Assembly (NCBI RefSeq): GCF_047425875.1
Contig: NZ_CP179727.1
Span: 2,108,001-2,172,000 of the forward strand
Direction of reading: 5' to 3'
Origin: Macrococcoides animalis
GTDB taxonomy: Bacteria > Bacillota > Bacilli > Staphylococcales > Staphylococcaceae
DNA: 64,000 bases
Position numbers and translations under genes: made by a program. The notes beneath the pieces were generated by a model. The model did not search any database. It saw only the letters and a program-made list of their open reading frames with translations, and was not told where the DNA came from. Positions 43,785-52,658 of this stretch are shown one piece after another (positions within the stretch are counted from its first letter, which is position 1; each line of letters opens with the position of its first letter).

Positions 43785-44328
43785 AAAACTTGTTGAAGAG
43801 AAATTACCTAAGAAAAGATTCGAACATTCAATGCGTGTAGCGGAAACAGCCGTAAAAATGGCAGAAATTTTTGATGGAGATAAAGATACTGTTGAAATGG
43901 CTGGCATATTACATGATTATGCGAAGTATGATGAACTCAGTTTATTATATCAAGCAGTAACGAAATACAAATTGGATAATGATTTACTAACATATAATTC
44001 AGAGATTCTACATGGTCCAATAGCTGCAGCGTATTTACAAGATAAGCATGAAATTGATTCAGAAATTTACGATGCGATTTATTATCATACAACAGGCCGT
44101 GCAGGTATGGGATTAAATGAAAAGATTATTTTTATTAGTGATTATATTGAACCCGGTCGTACACAACCTGGTGTAGAAGAAATTCGTGAGATTGTTTTTG
44201 GAGAAAAGAAATTAGATAAAGCAATTTATGAAATTTCAAAACGTACTGCATTATTTTTAATTGAGAATGATAAGCCTATTTATCCTAAAACGATAGAATG
44301 CTTAAACTACTATAACTTACAGAAATAA
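43765..44328 (+). CDS. yqeK: HD-domain hydrolase YqeK (diadenosine tetraphosphatase)
   Basis: This 187-residue HD protein has HSMRVAE, the HD motif in ILHDYAKYDE, HGPIAA and YHTTGRAGM. YqeK family members hydrolyse Ap4A symmetrically to ADP. It begins inside the end of nadD, as usual for this pair. Confidence 0.94.
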   Translation: MKQKKARKLVEEKLPKKRFEHSMRVAETAVKMAEIFDGDKDTVEMAGILHDYAKYDELSLLYQAVTKYKLDNDLLTYNSEILHGPIAAAYLQDKHEIDSEIYDAIYYHTTGRAGMGLNEKIIFISDYIEPGRTQPGVEEIREIVFGEKKLDKAIYEISKRTALFLIENDKPIYPKTIECLNYYNLQK

Positions 44329-44346
44329 AAGAAAAGGAATGATTGA

Positions 44347-44700
44347 ATGGAAGCAAAAGCATTATTAGAACTAGCGTTTGACGCTTGTGATAACAAAAGA
44401 GCAGAAGATATTATTGGAATTAACGTTGCAAATGTTACTGGGATTACAGATTATTTTGTTATTTGTGAAGGTAATAGTGATCGTCAAGTTCAAGCTATTG
44501 CACGTGAAGTAAAAGATGAAGCACAAAAAAATGGTATAGAAGTGAACCGTTTAGAAGGATTCAATGAAGCACGTTGGATTCTAGTAGACTTAGGTGACGT
44601 TGTAGTGCACGTATTCCACCATGAAGAGCGTGATTACTATAATTTAGAAAAGTTATATCGTGATCAAGAAATTATTCAATATGAGCCGGAGCAAGTGTAA
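44347..44700 (+). CDS. rsfS: Ribosomal silencing factor RsfS
   Basis: This 117-residue protein (VTGITDYFVICEGNSDRQVQAIA, then GFNEARWILVDLGDVVVHVF) matches RsfS/Iojap, which binds L14 and blocks subunit joining in nutrient stress. Its stop overlaps the next start (TAATG). Confidence 0.96.
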   Translation: MEAKALLELAFDACDNKRAEDIIGINVANVTGITDYFVICEGNSDRQVQAIAREVKDEAQKNGIEVNRLEGFNEARWILVDLGDVVVHVFHHEERDYYNLEKLYRDQEIIQYEPEQV

Positions 44701-45422
44701 TGTCTTACGGGCAATTTGCATCGATTTATGATCAATTTATGTATGATCAACCGTATGACAAATGGCTAGCTGTAATTCAACCGTATTTAAAAAATAATCT
44801 TTTAGATTTAGCAACAGGAACAGGATCGTTCATCGAATTATTACCGAAGACTATCAAAGTAACGGGTGTTGATTTAAGTGAAGATATGTTGACTATTGCT
44901 GCGTTGAAACGTAATGATGTTACGTTCATTGCACAAGATATGACTAATCTTGAATTAAATCAAACGTATCAAACAATTACGTGTTTATGTGATAGTTTAA
45001 ATTATTTGGCTGAATCTGATGATGTGATAGCAACATTTAATCGTGTATATGATCACTTAGATGACGATGGCGTCTTTATCTTTGATGTACATAGCACAGC
45101 GAAATTTGAAGCATATTTTACGAATCAAACGTATAGTGATGAGCAAGAAGGGATGTTGTATGTTTGGCATGCAGTCCAAGGCGAAGTACCTTATTCCGTT
45201 TATCATGATTTAACGTTCTTTACTGAAGATAATGGTGTGTATCATCGTTTTGATGAACAACATTATCAAAGAACATTTGAAATTAGTGATTATTTAACGA
45301 TGCTCAAACAAGCAAGGTTTGAGACTATCACGATATTTGCAGATTTTGATCCAAACTTTGTTATTGATACAAAAAAAGATGAATATTTTGAGCGTGTATT
45401 TTTTGTTGTGAAAAAGAAATAA
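44700..45422 (+). CDS. Class I SAM-dependent methyltransferase YqeM
   Basis: This 240-residue methyltransferase has motif I LLDLATGTGSFIELL, VDLSEDML and LDDDGVFIFDVHS. It is the last gene of the yqeH operon, in the position of Bacillus yqeM, and lies just before comEA. The substrate is not known. It shares one base with rsfS. Confidence 0.9.
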   Translation: MSYGQFASIYDQFMYDQPYDKWLAVIQPYLKNNLLDLATGTGSFIELLPKTIKVTGVDLSEDMLTIAALKRNDVTFIAQDMTNLELNQTYQTITCLCDSLNYLAESDDVIATFNRVYDHLDDDGVFIFDVHSTAKFEAYFTNQTYSDEQEGMLYVWHAVQGEVPYSVYHDLTFFTEDNGVYHRFDEQHYQRTFEISDYLTMLKQARFETITIFADFDPNFVIDTKKDEYFERVFFVVKKK

Positions 45423-45465
45423 TTAATAAAATATTATTTAATTTGTGACAAATAAAATAGTTCAG

Positions 45466-45501
45466 ACACTTCTACAGATAATTATGTGGAGGTGTTTTTT
45501 T
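45466..45501 (+). terminator. Terminator whose 3' arm contains the comEA ribosome-binding site
   Basis: ACACTTCTACA (45466-45476) pairs over all 11 positions (two G-U) with TGTGGAGGTGT (45485-45495), followed by seven T and then the comEA ATG. The 3' arm includes GGAGG, the only comEA Shine-Dalgarno. The element can stop transcription from the yqeH operon and hide the comEA start. Confidence 0.8.
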
Positions 45502-46200
45502 ATGGATTTTGAAACGTTAAAATCATGGATAGAAAAAAACAAACTATTATCTGGTTGTATTATTTTGATTGCATTACTTCTTACGATTATTGTCTTTCAA
45601 AAAGAAAATAAGTCAGATGAAGCGCAACATATAATGCCAAATAATCAATTTGCGAATACAGGTGTATTAGATCCAAATGAGTCGAAAGGTTCTGTCTTAC
45701 CGGTCAATGAGAAAGCAACTAATGTTGCAAATACGAAGCAAGATGTTACAGGAGTTAAGGTGGATATTAAGGGTGCTGTGAAATTTAGTGGTGTATACCC
45801 TGCAAAATCTAATCAGGTGGTCAACGATATCGTTCAGCTTGCAGTACCGCTTAAGAATGCAGACTTAGATGCTGTGAACTTAGCTGCAACATTGCAAGAT
45901 GCAATGGTAATTTATATTCCGTTTAAAGGTGAAGTGAAAGAAGAAAAATTTTCGATGTACCAACAGCAAATTGGATTAAGTAATAATAGCAGTGTTGAAG
46001 GTAAACAAAAAGTAGTTAATATTAATACTGCTGAGCAAAGTGCATTAGAAGAAATACCAGGAGTTGGTCCAAAAAAAGCACAAGAAATTATTCAATATCG
46101 AGAATCTAATGGTGGTTTTAAGAGTATCGAAGAAATAAAAGAAATTAAAGGTATAGGTGATAAGACATATGAAAGTTTAAAAGATTATATATCTATTTAA
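45502..46200 (+). CDS. comEA: Competence DNA receptor ComEA
   Basis: This 232-residue protein has an N-terminal membrane helix (about residues 16-36), a SLBB-like middle domain (about 82-145, VDIKGAVKFSGVYPA) and C-terminal helix-hairpin-helix repeats (VNINTAEQSALEEIPGVGPK, then EEIKEIKGIGDKTYESL). ComEA binds incoming double-stranded DNA at the membrane. ATG 45502 is chosen because GGAGG is 9 nt upstream, within a terminator hairpin. comEB and comEC follow. Confidence 0.93.
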   Translation: MDFETLKSWIEKNKLLSGCIILIALLLTIIVFQKENKSDEAQHIMPNNQFANTGVLDPNESKGSVLPVNEKATNVANTKQDVTGVKVDIKGAVKFSGVYPAKSNQVVNDIVQLAVPLKNADLDAVNLAATLQDAMVIYIPFKGEVKEEKFSMYQQQIGLSNNSSVEGKQKVVNINTAEQSALEEIPGVGPKKAQEIIQYRESNGGFKSIEEIKEIKGIGDKTYESLKDYISI

Positions 46201-46297
46201 CAGATACTATCAGAAAAAATATGTATATAAATTGATATCATCTTGAATAAAATATGAATAAATATTACAATTAGTTCAAAACGACGTAGGTGATTTC

Positions 46298-46759
46298 ATG
46301 GAAAGAATTCAATGGAAAGAGTATTTTATGGCACAATCACAATTATTAGCTTTACGCTCTACGTGTACGCGTTTGAGTGTTGGCGCAACGATTGTTAAAG
46401 AAAATCGCGTTATTGCAGGTGGTTATAATGGCTCTGTATCTGGAGAAGTACATTGTATCGATGAAGGATGTTATGTCGAAAACGGACATTGTATCCGGAC
46501 TATTCACGCTGAAATGAATGCGCTATTACAATGTTCGAAAATGGGTGTTTCAACTGAAGGTGCTGATATTTATGTTACTCATTTTCCATGTATACATTGT
46601 ACTAAATCGATTATTCAATCAGGTATTAAAAAGATATACTATGCACATAATTATAAAAACCATCCGTATGCTATTGAGCTATTACAGAAAGCGAATATTG
46701 AAACAGAAAAGATTGAATTCAATCCAAAACATGTTGCCGGGTATTTTGAACATATGTAA
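46298..46759 (+). CDS. comEB: ComEB, dCMP deaminase-like protein
   Basis: This 153-residue zinc deaminase has the HAEMNALLQ and PCIHCTK ligand motifs plus a CIDEGCYVENGHCIRTIHAE insertion typical of dCMP deaminases. It lies between comEA and comEC. Its enzymatic product dUMP serves thymidylate synthesis; in competence a role in localising uptake proteins has been proposed. Start ATG after GTAGGTG. Confidence 0.93.
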   Translation: MERIQWKEYFMAQSQLLALRSTCTRLSVGATIVKENRVIAGGYNGSVSGEVHCIDEGCYVENGHCIRTIHAEMNALLQCSKMGVSTEGADIYVTHFPCIHCTKSIIQSGIKKIYYAHNYKNHPYAIELLQKANIETEKIEFNPKHVAGYFEHM

Positions 46760-46773
46760 AGATTGGAGGTAAT

Positions 46774-49065
46774 GTGGGCTTAATTGTCGTTTTGCTTATA
46801 ATAGCAGGTGTAGTATGGAAACATTCCATTTTAACAACAATATGTTTAATTCTATTGTCGAGCGTTATTATAATAAAGAAGCATTTCCAAAAGTGGGTAT
46901 TCATTTTTATTACTGCATTTTTTATATCACTTTATTTCTATAGTACAAATGATTTTAGACGTGAATCATTGCCTTTTGATTTTGATCCAAATACAAGTGG
47001 AAAAAGTGATGTTAGGTTTTCAGATGATTTGAAAATTGATGGAAATTTATTAATGGGTTCTTTTAAAATGAAAAATGATAATTATCAATTTTTATACAAA
47101 ATAAGTAACGAAGCTGAAAAAATTCATTTAGAAAAATTGAATTTATCTTTTTATTATTGTAGTGCCCAGTTTAGTCGACAGCACGTCTTACCAAATACGA
47201 ATTTTTCAGGATTTCATTATGATGCATTTTTATATCATACATATAAAAAAGGCAGCGTAAAAATTTCCAGTATCGATTGGCAGAATTGCCAAAAATCTAA
47301 TTTGAACATAGTAGAACGTATTCAAGATTACCGGAAAAATATTGCACTTTTGATGAACCAATCTGATATACTTCATAAAGGCTATTTAATAGCTTTAACA
47401 CTAGGTGATACTAGTTATTTAAATAAGGAAGAAATGAATATACTAAAAACATTAGGTATATATCATTTATATGCTATTAGCGGTAGCCATGTTGCGCTAA
47501 TTTCAGTTCAATTGTACTCTGTTATGCGTCGGTTAAATATTCCGCTCGTGTTCTGTAAATCACTATTATTTATTTTACTGCCTATGTATCTGTTTTTTAC
47601 AGGGGGACAGCCATCTGTATTTCGCTCAACAATTTTTATTTTACTGATATTGTTTAATCCAGCTCGCCAAACGCAAATGATTGATTTATTGTCACTCACA
47701 TTGATAATTAATATACTTTATGATCCATTTGCAATATTTGATATAGGCTTTCAACTTTCTTATATTATTTGTTTTAGTTTTATTCTTATTTTACCGCTTT
47801 ATAAGGAACGCTCAACAATTTTTCAGTTTTTCCTCATTAATATAATCTCTCAATTTGTAACGATTCCAATTCTTTTTTATCATTTTAATAATAACTATTT
47901 TATTGGTATTATCACGAATATTTTTTACATACCATTATTTACATTGATAATTTTTCCTTTGTGTACATTAGCCTTAATTATGTTTATGTTGAGCTATAAA
48001 ATGATGTGGCTGATAAATCTCGTAAACTTTTCTTTTATGATTAATGATGTACTGACAGCACAATTTATGCAAATGTCGCGATTTGAAATGGTAATTGGTC
48101 AGCAGCACATGCTTTTATATTTTTTATTATTTGCAATTCTTATATATCTTTTCAGTAAAAAGAATATATTACGATATTTAGGAGTGATACTATTAATTAT
48201 AATAGCTATTTTCTCAGCAAAAGATAATAAAGATATAGTGCATTTTATTGACGTGGGTCAAGGCGATGCATTTATCTTAGAATTAGGAAAAAAGACTATT
48301 ATGATTGATACAGGGGGTAAACTCGAATTTAGTAAACCGTGGGAGAAGCGTCAAGATGCGCAGAGTATTAGCGATAAAACGACAATTCCATTTTTAAAAC
48401 ACCGTGGAATTTCAAAAATAAATACTTTAATCTTAACTCATCCTGATGCAGATCATTTTGGTGAAACAGAAAATTTAATAAAAGCAGAGATGATAGAACG
48501 AATATTACTTGATGCGAAAGCACATGGCAGCGAGAAATATCAAAATGTTATTAATTTAGCCAAAGCAAACGGCATCGAACTAATTGATGTAAATCAATAT
48601 TTAAATAATGACAAAAAACAACTTAATAATTATATGAATGTTAATAATAAAGCAACGCTAGAATTTTTAAATGTAGGAGATACAGGAGAAGAGAATGATG
48701 ATAGTATTGTTGTATTCTTAAAGTATCATCAACCTGGGCAAAATATATTATTTTTGGCGGACTTAGGAAAAGAGTATGAGGATGAAATAATTAACCAAAT
48801 ATTAGAACCAATTGATATTGTCAAAATTGGCCATCACGGTAGTAAAACAAGCACAAGTAAAGCGTTACTCAAACGTGATCCTAAAATAGGTATAATTTCT
48901 GCAGGACGAAAAAATCGTTATAGTCATCCGCATCGTGAAACGGTTGAGGCATTACAACATGAAGGAATAAAAATCTTGAATACGCAAAAGGATGGTAGAA
49001 TATCTATTGATTTAGAGAATGGAATGGTCGAAACACAGTATCAATCAATATTTTTAAACAAATAA
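46774..49065 (+). CDS. comEC: DNA uptake channel ComEC/Rec2
   Basis: This 763-residue protein has hydrophobic helices at the N-terminus (about residues 2-55), an OB-like soluble domain, a Competence domain with many membrane helices (about 200-470; YAISGSHVALIS) and a C-terminal metallo-beta-lactamase domain (FIDVGQGDAFIL, THPDADHFGE, VKIGHHGS). It forms the channel for single-stranded DNA. GTG 46774 follows GGAGGT. All domains are complete, so the gene appears intact. Confidence 0.95.
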   Translation: MGLIVVLLIIAGVVWKHSILTTICLILLSSVIIIKKHFQKWVFIFITAFFISLYFYSTNDFRRESLPFDFDPNTSGKSDVRFSDDLKIDGNLLMGSFKMKNDNYQFLYKISNEAEKIHLEKLNLSFYYCSAQFSRQHVLPNTNFSGFHYDAFLYHTYKKGSVKISSIDWQNCQKSNLNIVERIQDYRKNIALLMNQSDILHKGYLIALTLGDTSYLNKEEMNILKTLGIYHLYAISGSHVALISVQLYSVMRRLNIPLVFCKSLLFILLPMYLFFTGGQPSVFRSTIFILLILFNPARQTQMIDLLSLTLIINILYDPFAIFDIGFQLSYIICFSFILILPLYKERSTIFQFFLINIISQFVTIPILFYHFNNNYFIGIITNIFYIPLFTLIIFPLCTLALIMFMLSYKMMWLINLVNFSFMINDVLTAQFMQMSRFEMVIGQQHMLLYFLLFAILIYLFSKKNILRYLGVILLIIIAIFSAKDNKDIVHFIDVGQGDAFILELGKKTIMIDTGGKLEFSKPWEKRQDAQSISDKTTIPFLKHRGISKINTLILTHPDADHFGETENLIKAEMIERILLDAKAHGSEKYQNVINLAKANGIELIDVNQYLNNDKKQLNNYMNVNNKATLEFLNVGDTGEENDDSIVVFLKYHQPGQNILFLADLGKEYEDEIINQILEPIDIVKIGHHGSKTSTSKALLKRDPKIGIISAGRKNRYSHPHRETVEALQHEGIKILNTQKDGRISIDLENGMVETQYQSIFLNK

Positions 49066-49066
49066 A

Positions 49067-49090
49067 AAAAGCGGTGTTATCCGCTTTTGC
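49067..49090. terminator. Terminator between convergent comEC and yqzM
   Basis: AAAAGCGG (49067-49074) pairs with CCGCTTTT (49081-49088). Bidirectional. Confidence 0.75.
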
Positions 49091-49096
49091 TAAAAA

Positions 49097-49231
49097 TTAC
49101 CCAGCTACTAGGTCAAAGATTTGAGCGATAATATAAATCGTTGCAAATCCACCGAATGCGATTAAAAATGCATACCCTGAATCTTGAACATCATTGTTTT
49201 TTGATTGTGTGTTTTTTTCGAAATGATTCAT
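49097..49231 (-). CDS. yqzM: YqzM family small membrane protein
   Basis: This 44-residue product begins MNHFEKNTQSKNNDVQDSG and has one membrane helix (residues 21-40, AFLIAFGGFATIYIIAQIFD). The start matches the YqzM family pattern (MN-F-KN-QSK-ND--DSG), and its position opposite comEC before holA is the same as in Bacillus. GGGGG lies 8 nt before the start on the minus strand. The function is unknown. Confidence 0.85.
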   Translation of the reverse strand: MNHFEKNTQSKNNDVQDSGYAFLIAFGGFATIYIIAQIFDLVAG

Positions 49232-49328
49232 TTCTAAAACCCCCTACTTTTGTATCTACTTAAGTATATGATAATGTACTAAAAAAAGCTATAATGAAAT
49301 TAAGATTTTTAGGTTAGGAGTGCTCATA

Positions 49329-50297
49329 TTGAGTCACATTTATTTAGTATACGGTAGTACGAAACCTCTAGTGGAGGATAAAGTAGATAAAATTATTTAT
49401 CAATATATTGAAACACCTGACGATTTCAATTTTAGTCGTTATGATTTACAGGAAACCCCATTTGAAGTTATTACTGAAGATGCGATGACATTGCCTTTCT
49501 TAAGTGATCAAAAGGTCATAGTGATTAATAATAGTTTTATCTTTACTGGTGAAAAAATTAAAACAGCCATTGATATCGATTTAGAAAAGGTTATAACCTT
49601 TTTGGAAAAGTTTGAAGGACCTAATATCGTTATCTTTAAAGTATTACATGATAAGTTGGATGAACGTAAAAAAATTGTTAAACGTATCAAAAACTTGCAT
49701 ACTGTTGAAAAAATCGAGCCACTGGACGAAAATGGTATGAAACATTTAATTAAACAGAGCTTTAATCAACACTATAAAGAGATTAAGGCAGATGCACTTG
49801 ATGAGATGATTCATTTAACAGGCTTAAATTATAGTAATGTCGTTAAAGAAATGGATAAGCTGATTTTGTTTGTTGGAGATAATCCGATAATAACAAAAAG
49901 AGATGTGAGCGATGTAGTAAGTCGTAGTTTAGAACAAAATGTTTTTTTATTAACAGACTATATTACAAAAGGCGACAAGCATAGAGCGATTCATTTACTA
50001 AAAGATCTAATTAATATGAAGGAAGAACCGATAAAATTATTGGCGCTGATTAGTAGTCAATATCGGTTGTATTATCAAGTGAAGATTTTATCTCAGAAAG
50101 GATTTTCGGAAGCTCAAATTGCGAAGCAAGTGAAAGTTCATCCTTACCGTGTTAAATTAGCATTACGTAAAGTGAAAGCAATGGATTTGAAAGTTATACT
50201 TAATATTATTAGGGAATGCGCCGAAACAGATTATGCATTAAAGTCAAGTTATTTAGATAAAATTTTGATTTTAGAATTATTCATTTTGAAAATTTAA
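49329..50297 (+). CDS. holA: DNA polymerase III subunit delta
   Basis: This 322-residue clamp-loader subunit has the family N-terminus (SHIYLVYGSTKPLVEDKVD), the DLNPF-like LPFLSDQKVIVI and the C-terminal collar (YRLYYQVKILSQKGFSEAQIA, HPYRVKLAL). It opens the sliding clamp with HolB/DnaX. TTG 49329 is 8 nt after TTAGGAG; GTG 49320 overlaps that site. Confidence 0.94.
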   Translation: MSHIYLVYGSTKPLVEDKVDKIIYQYIETPDDFNFSRYDLQETPFEVITEDAMTLPFLSDQKVIVINNSFIFTGEKIKTAIDIDLEKVITFLEKFEGPNIVIFKVLHDKLDERKKIVKRIKNLHTVEKIEPLDENGMKHLIKQSFNQHYKEIKADALDEMIHLTGLNYSNVVKEMDKLILFVGDNPIITKRDVSDVVSRSLEQNVFLLTDYITKGDKHRAIHLLKDLINMKEEPIKLLALISSQYRLYYQVKILSQKGFSEAQIAKQVKVHPYRVKLALRKVKAMDLKVILNIIRECAETDYALKSSYLDKILILELFILKI

Positions 50298-50318
50298 TAC
50301 AAAAAATGAACAACAAAA

Positions 50319-50344
50319 AAAGCGACCCTTGGGTCGCTTTATTT
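50319..50344. terminator. Bidirectional terminator between holA and rpsT
   Basis: AAGCGACCC-TT-GGGTCGCTT with A tracts on the left and T tracts on the right, serving convergent holA and rpsT. Confidence 0.9.
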
Positions 50345-50351
50345 ATAAGAA

Positions 50352-50600
50352 TTATTTATTACGCATAACTTGTGATTTTAAACGGTCAGCTTTGTTAGAG
50401 TGGATTAAGTTGCTTTTTGCAGCTTTATCAATCTTTTTAACAGCTACTTGTACTAATTCTGATTTATTGTCAGCGTTATTTTCGATTGCCGTTTTTGCAT
50501 TTTTCACAGCAGAACGCATATCATTCTTTTGAGAAATGTTTGCTTGTTGTGCTTTATTGTTAGTTGTAACACGTTTGATTGCAGATTTAATGTTTGGCAT
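50352..50600 (-). CDS. rpsT: 30S ribosomal protein S20
   Basis: This 82-residue basic protein (PNIKSAIKRV...TNNKAQQANISQKNDMRSAVK) is S20, which binds 16S rRNA. AGGAGGTGAC precedes ATG 50600 on the minus strand. It is transcribed alone, divergent from lepA, as in Staphylococcus. Confidence 0.97.
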   Translation of the reverse strand: MPNIKSAIKRVTTNNKAQQANISQKNDMRSAVKNAKTAIENNADNKSELVQVAVKKIDKAAKSNLIHSNKADRLKSQVMRNK

Positions 50601-50708
50601 AATGTCACCTCCTAGAAATGTCTTGCACTTAAAATAGATATTTTGATTGCAACAAGAAATATTTTATCAAATTCAGGCACTATATGCAATCTATATTTTT
50701 AAAACTAA

Positions 50709-50737
50709 TTGAACAACGGTTTAAGAGTTGTTATAAT
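50709..50737 (+). promoter_or_regulatory. Promoter of lepA
   Basis: TTGAAC (50709-50714) and a consensus TATAAT (50732-50737), 17-bp spacer. Confidence 0.8.
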
Positions 50738-50775
50738 CAAATATACGTACAATTTAAGAAAGTTGGGCAAAAGAC

Positions 50776-52599
50776 ATGAATAACGAACAGCGATTAAGTC
50801 GTCAAGAAAAAATAAGAAACTTCTCAATTATCGCACATATTGACCATGGGAAGTCGACTTTAGCAGATAGAATTTTGGAGAATACAAAAACAGTTGCAAC
50901 ACGTGAGATGAAATCACAATTATTAGATTCCATGGATTTAGAACGTGAGCGTGGTATTACTATTAAGTTGAATGCAGTACAATTAAATTATACAGCAAAA
51001 GATGGGGAAACTTATATTTTTCATTTAATAGATACGCCAGGGCATGTCGATTTCACTTATGAAGTATCACGTAGTTTAGCGGCATGTGAAGGAGCAATTT
51101 TAGTTGTAGATGCAGCACAAGGAATTGAAGCACAAACGTTAGCCAACGTGTATTTGGCTTTAGATAATGAATTAGAATTATTACCTGTGATAAATAAGAT
51201 TGACTTACCAGCAGCAGAACCAGAACGCATACGTCAAGAAATTGAAGATGTGATAGGATTAGATGCAAGTGAAGCGGTACTTGCTTCTGCAAAAGCGAAT
51301 ATAGGAATTGAAGAAATTCTCGAGCAAATTGTTGAGAAGGTTCCTGCACCAATGGGGGATCCTGAAGCACCATTAAAAGCGCTAATCTTTGATAGCGCAT
51401 TTGATGCTTACCGTGGAGTCATTTCATCTATACGTGTCATTGACGGTACTGTAAAAGCCGGTGATAAGATAAAAATGATGTCAACAGGTAAAACGTTTGA
51501 AGTTGTTGAAGTTGGAATAAACACACCGAAACAAATACCAGTGAGTGAATTAACAGTAGGCGATGTAGGTTATATCGTAGCGTCTATTAAGAATGTTGCG
51601 GATTCAAGTGTTGGAGATACCATTACATTAGCAGATAATCCTGCTGAAGCGCCATTACAAGGATATAAGAAAATGAATCCAATGGTGTTCTGTGGTATAT
51701 ACCCAATTGATACAGGGCGTTACAATGATTTACGTGAAGCATTAGAAAAGTTACAATTAAATGATGCATCTTTAGAATTCGAAGCAGAGACGTCTCAAGC
51801 GTTAGGCTTTGGTTTCCGTGTGGGATTCCTAGGTTTATTACACATGGAAATCATACAAGAACGTATTGAACGTGAATTTGGCATCGAGTTAATAGCGACA
51901 GCTCCTTCAGTTATTTACAAATGTGAAATGACAGATAATAGTGAAGTTATTGTTGATAATCCATCAAAAATGCCAGATCCACAAAAAATAGATAAAATAT
52001 ATGAACCATATGTTAAAGCAAGTATAATGGTACCCAATGACTACGTAGGTTCTGTTATGGAGTTATGTCAAAGGAAACGTGGGAACTTTCAAACGATGGA
52101 CTATATGGATGATATTCGTGTGAATATCATTTATGAAATTCCTTTATCAGAAGTTGTCTTTGATTTCTTCGATCAATTAAAGTCGAACACAAAAGGTTAT
52201 GCCTCATTTGATTATGAATTAATAGGTTATCAAGAAAGTCGTTTGGTGAAGATGGATATTTTATTAAATGGGGAAAGTGTAGATGCTTTAAGCTTTATTG
52301 TTCATAGAGATTTCGCATATGATCGTGGAAAAATTATCGTAGAAAAATTAAAAACATTAATTCCACGTCAACAATTTGAAGTACCTGTACAAGCAGCAAT
52401 TGGTCAAAAAATTGTAGCACGTACAAACATAAAATCAATCGGTAAAAACGTTCTTGCAAAGTGTTACGGTGGGGATATTTCACGTAAACGTAAATTATTA
52501 GAGAAGCAAAAAGCCGGTAAAGCAAAAATGAAATCTGTTGGATCTGTAGAGATACCTCAAGATGCTTTCTTAGCTGTTTTAAAAATGGACGAAGAATAA
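50776..52599 (+). CDS. lepA: Elongation factor 4 (LepA)
   Basis: This 607-residue translational GTPase has AHIDHGKST (G1), DTPGHVDF (G3), NKIDLPAAEPER (G4) and the LepA-specific C-terminal domain (VGSVEIPQDAFLAVL). It acts on translating or initiating ribosomes. The ribosome site is weak (AAGAAAG). The gene has its own promoter and is followed by a terminator before hemW. Confidence 0.97.
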   Translation: MNNEQRLSRQEKIRNFSIIAHIDHGKSTLADRILENTKTVATREMKSQLLDSMDLERERGITIKLNAVQLNYTAKDGETYIFHLIDTPGHVDFTYEVSRSLAACEGAILVVDAAQGIEAQTLANVYLALDNELELLPVINKIDLPAAEPERIRQEIEDVIGLDASEAVLASAKANIGIEEILEQIVEKVPAPMGDPEAPLKALIFDSAFDAYRGVISSIRVIDGTVKAGDKIKMMSTGKTFEVVEVGINTPKQIPVSELTVGDVGYIVASIKNVADSSVGDTITLADNPAEAPLQGYKKMNPMVFCGIYPIDTGRYNDLREALEKLQLNDASLEFEAETSQALGFGFRVGFLGLLHMEIIQERIEREFGIELIATAPSVIYKCEMTDNSEVIVDNPSKMPDPQKIDKIYEPYVKASIMVPNDYVGSVMELCQRKRGNFQTMDYMDDIRVNIIYEIPLSEVVFDFFDQLKSNTKGYASFDYELIGYQESRLVKMDILLNGESVDALSFIVHRDFAYDRGKIIVEKLKTLIPRQQFEVPVQAAIGQKIVARTNIKSIGKNVLAKCYGGDISRKRKLLEKQKAGKAKMKSVGSVEIPQDAFLAVLKMDEE

Positions 52600-52604
52600 C
52601 TATT

Positions 52605-52647
52605 AAACACGATTGTATCTTGATAAGAGCAATCGTGTTTTCATTTG
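52605..52647 (+). terminator. Intrinsic terminator between lepA and hemW
   Basis: AAACACGATTG (52605-52615) pairs with CAATCGTGTTT (52630-52640), then a short T run. The hemW ribosome site follows immediately. Confidence 0.75.
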
Positions 52648-52658
52648 GAGGTGCAGTT

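Noticed and set aside
45423..45501. A ComK box upstream of comEA
   Set aside because: AT-rich blocks are present but no pair of AAAA-N5-TTTT boxes at proper spacing could be found.
50329..50532. A + strand reading frame of about 67 codons opposite rpsT
   Set aside because: It lies antisense to the well-supported S20 gene and has no ribosome site or family pattern.
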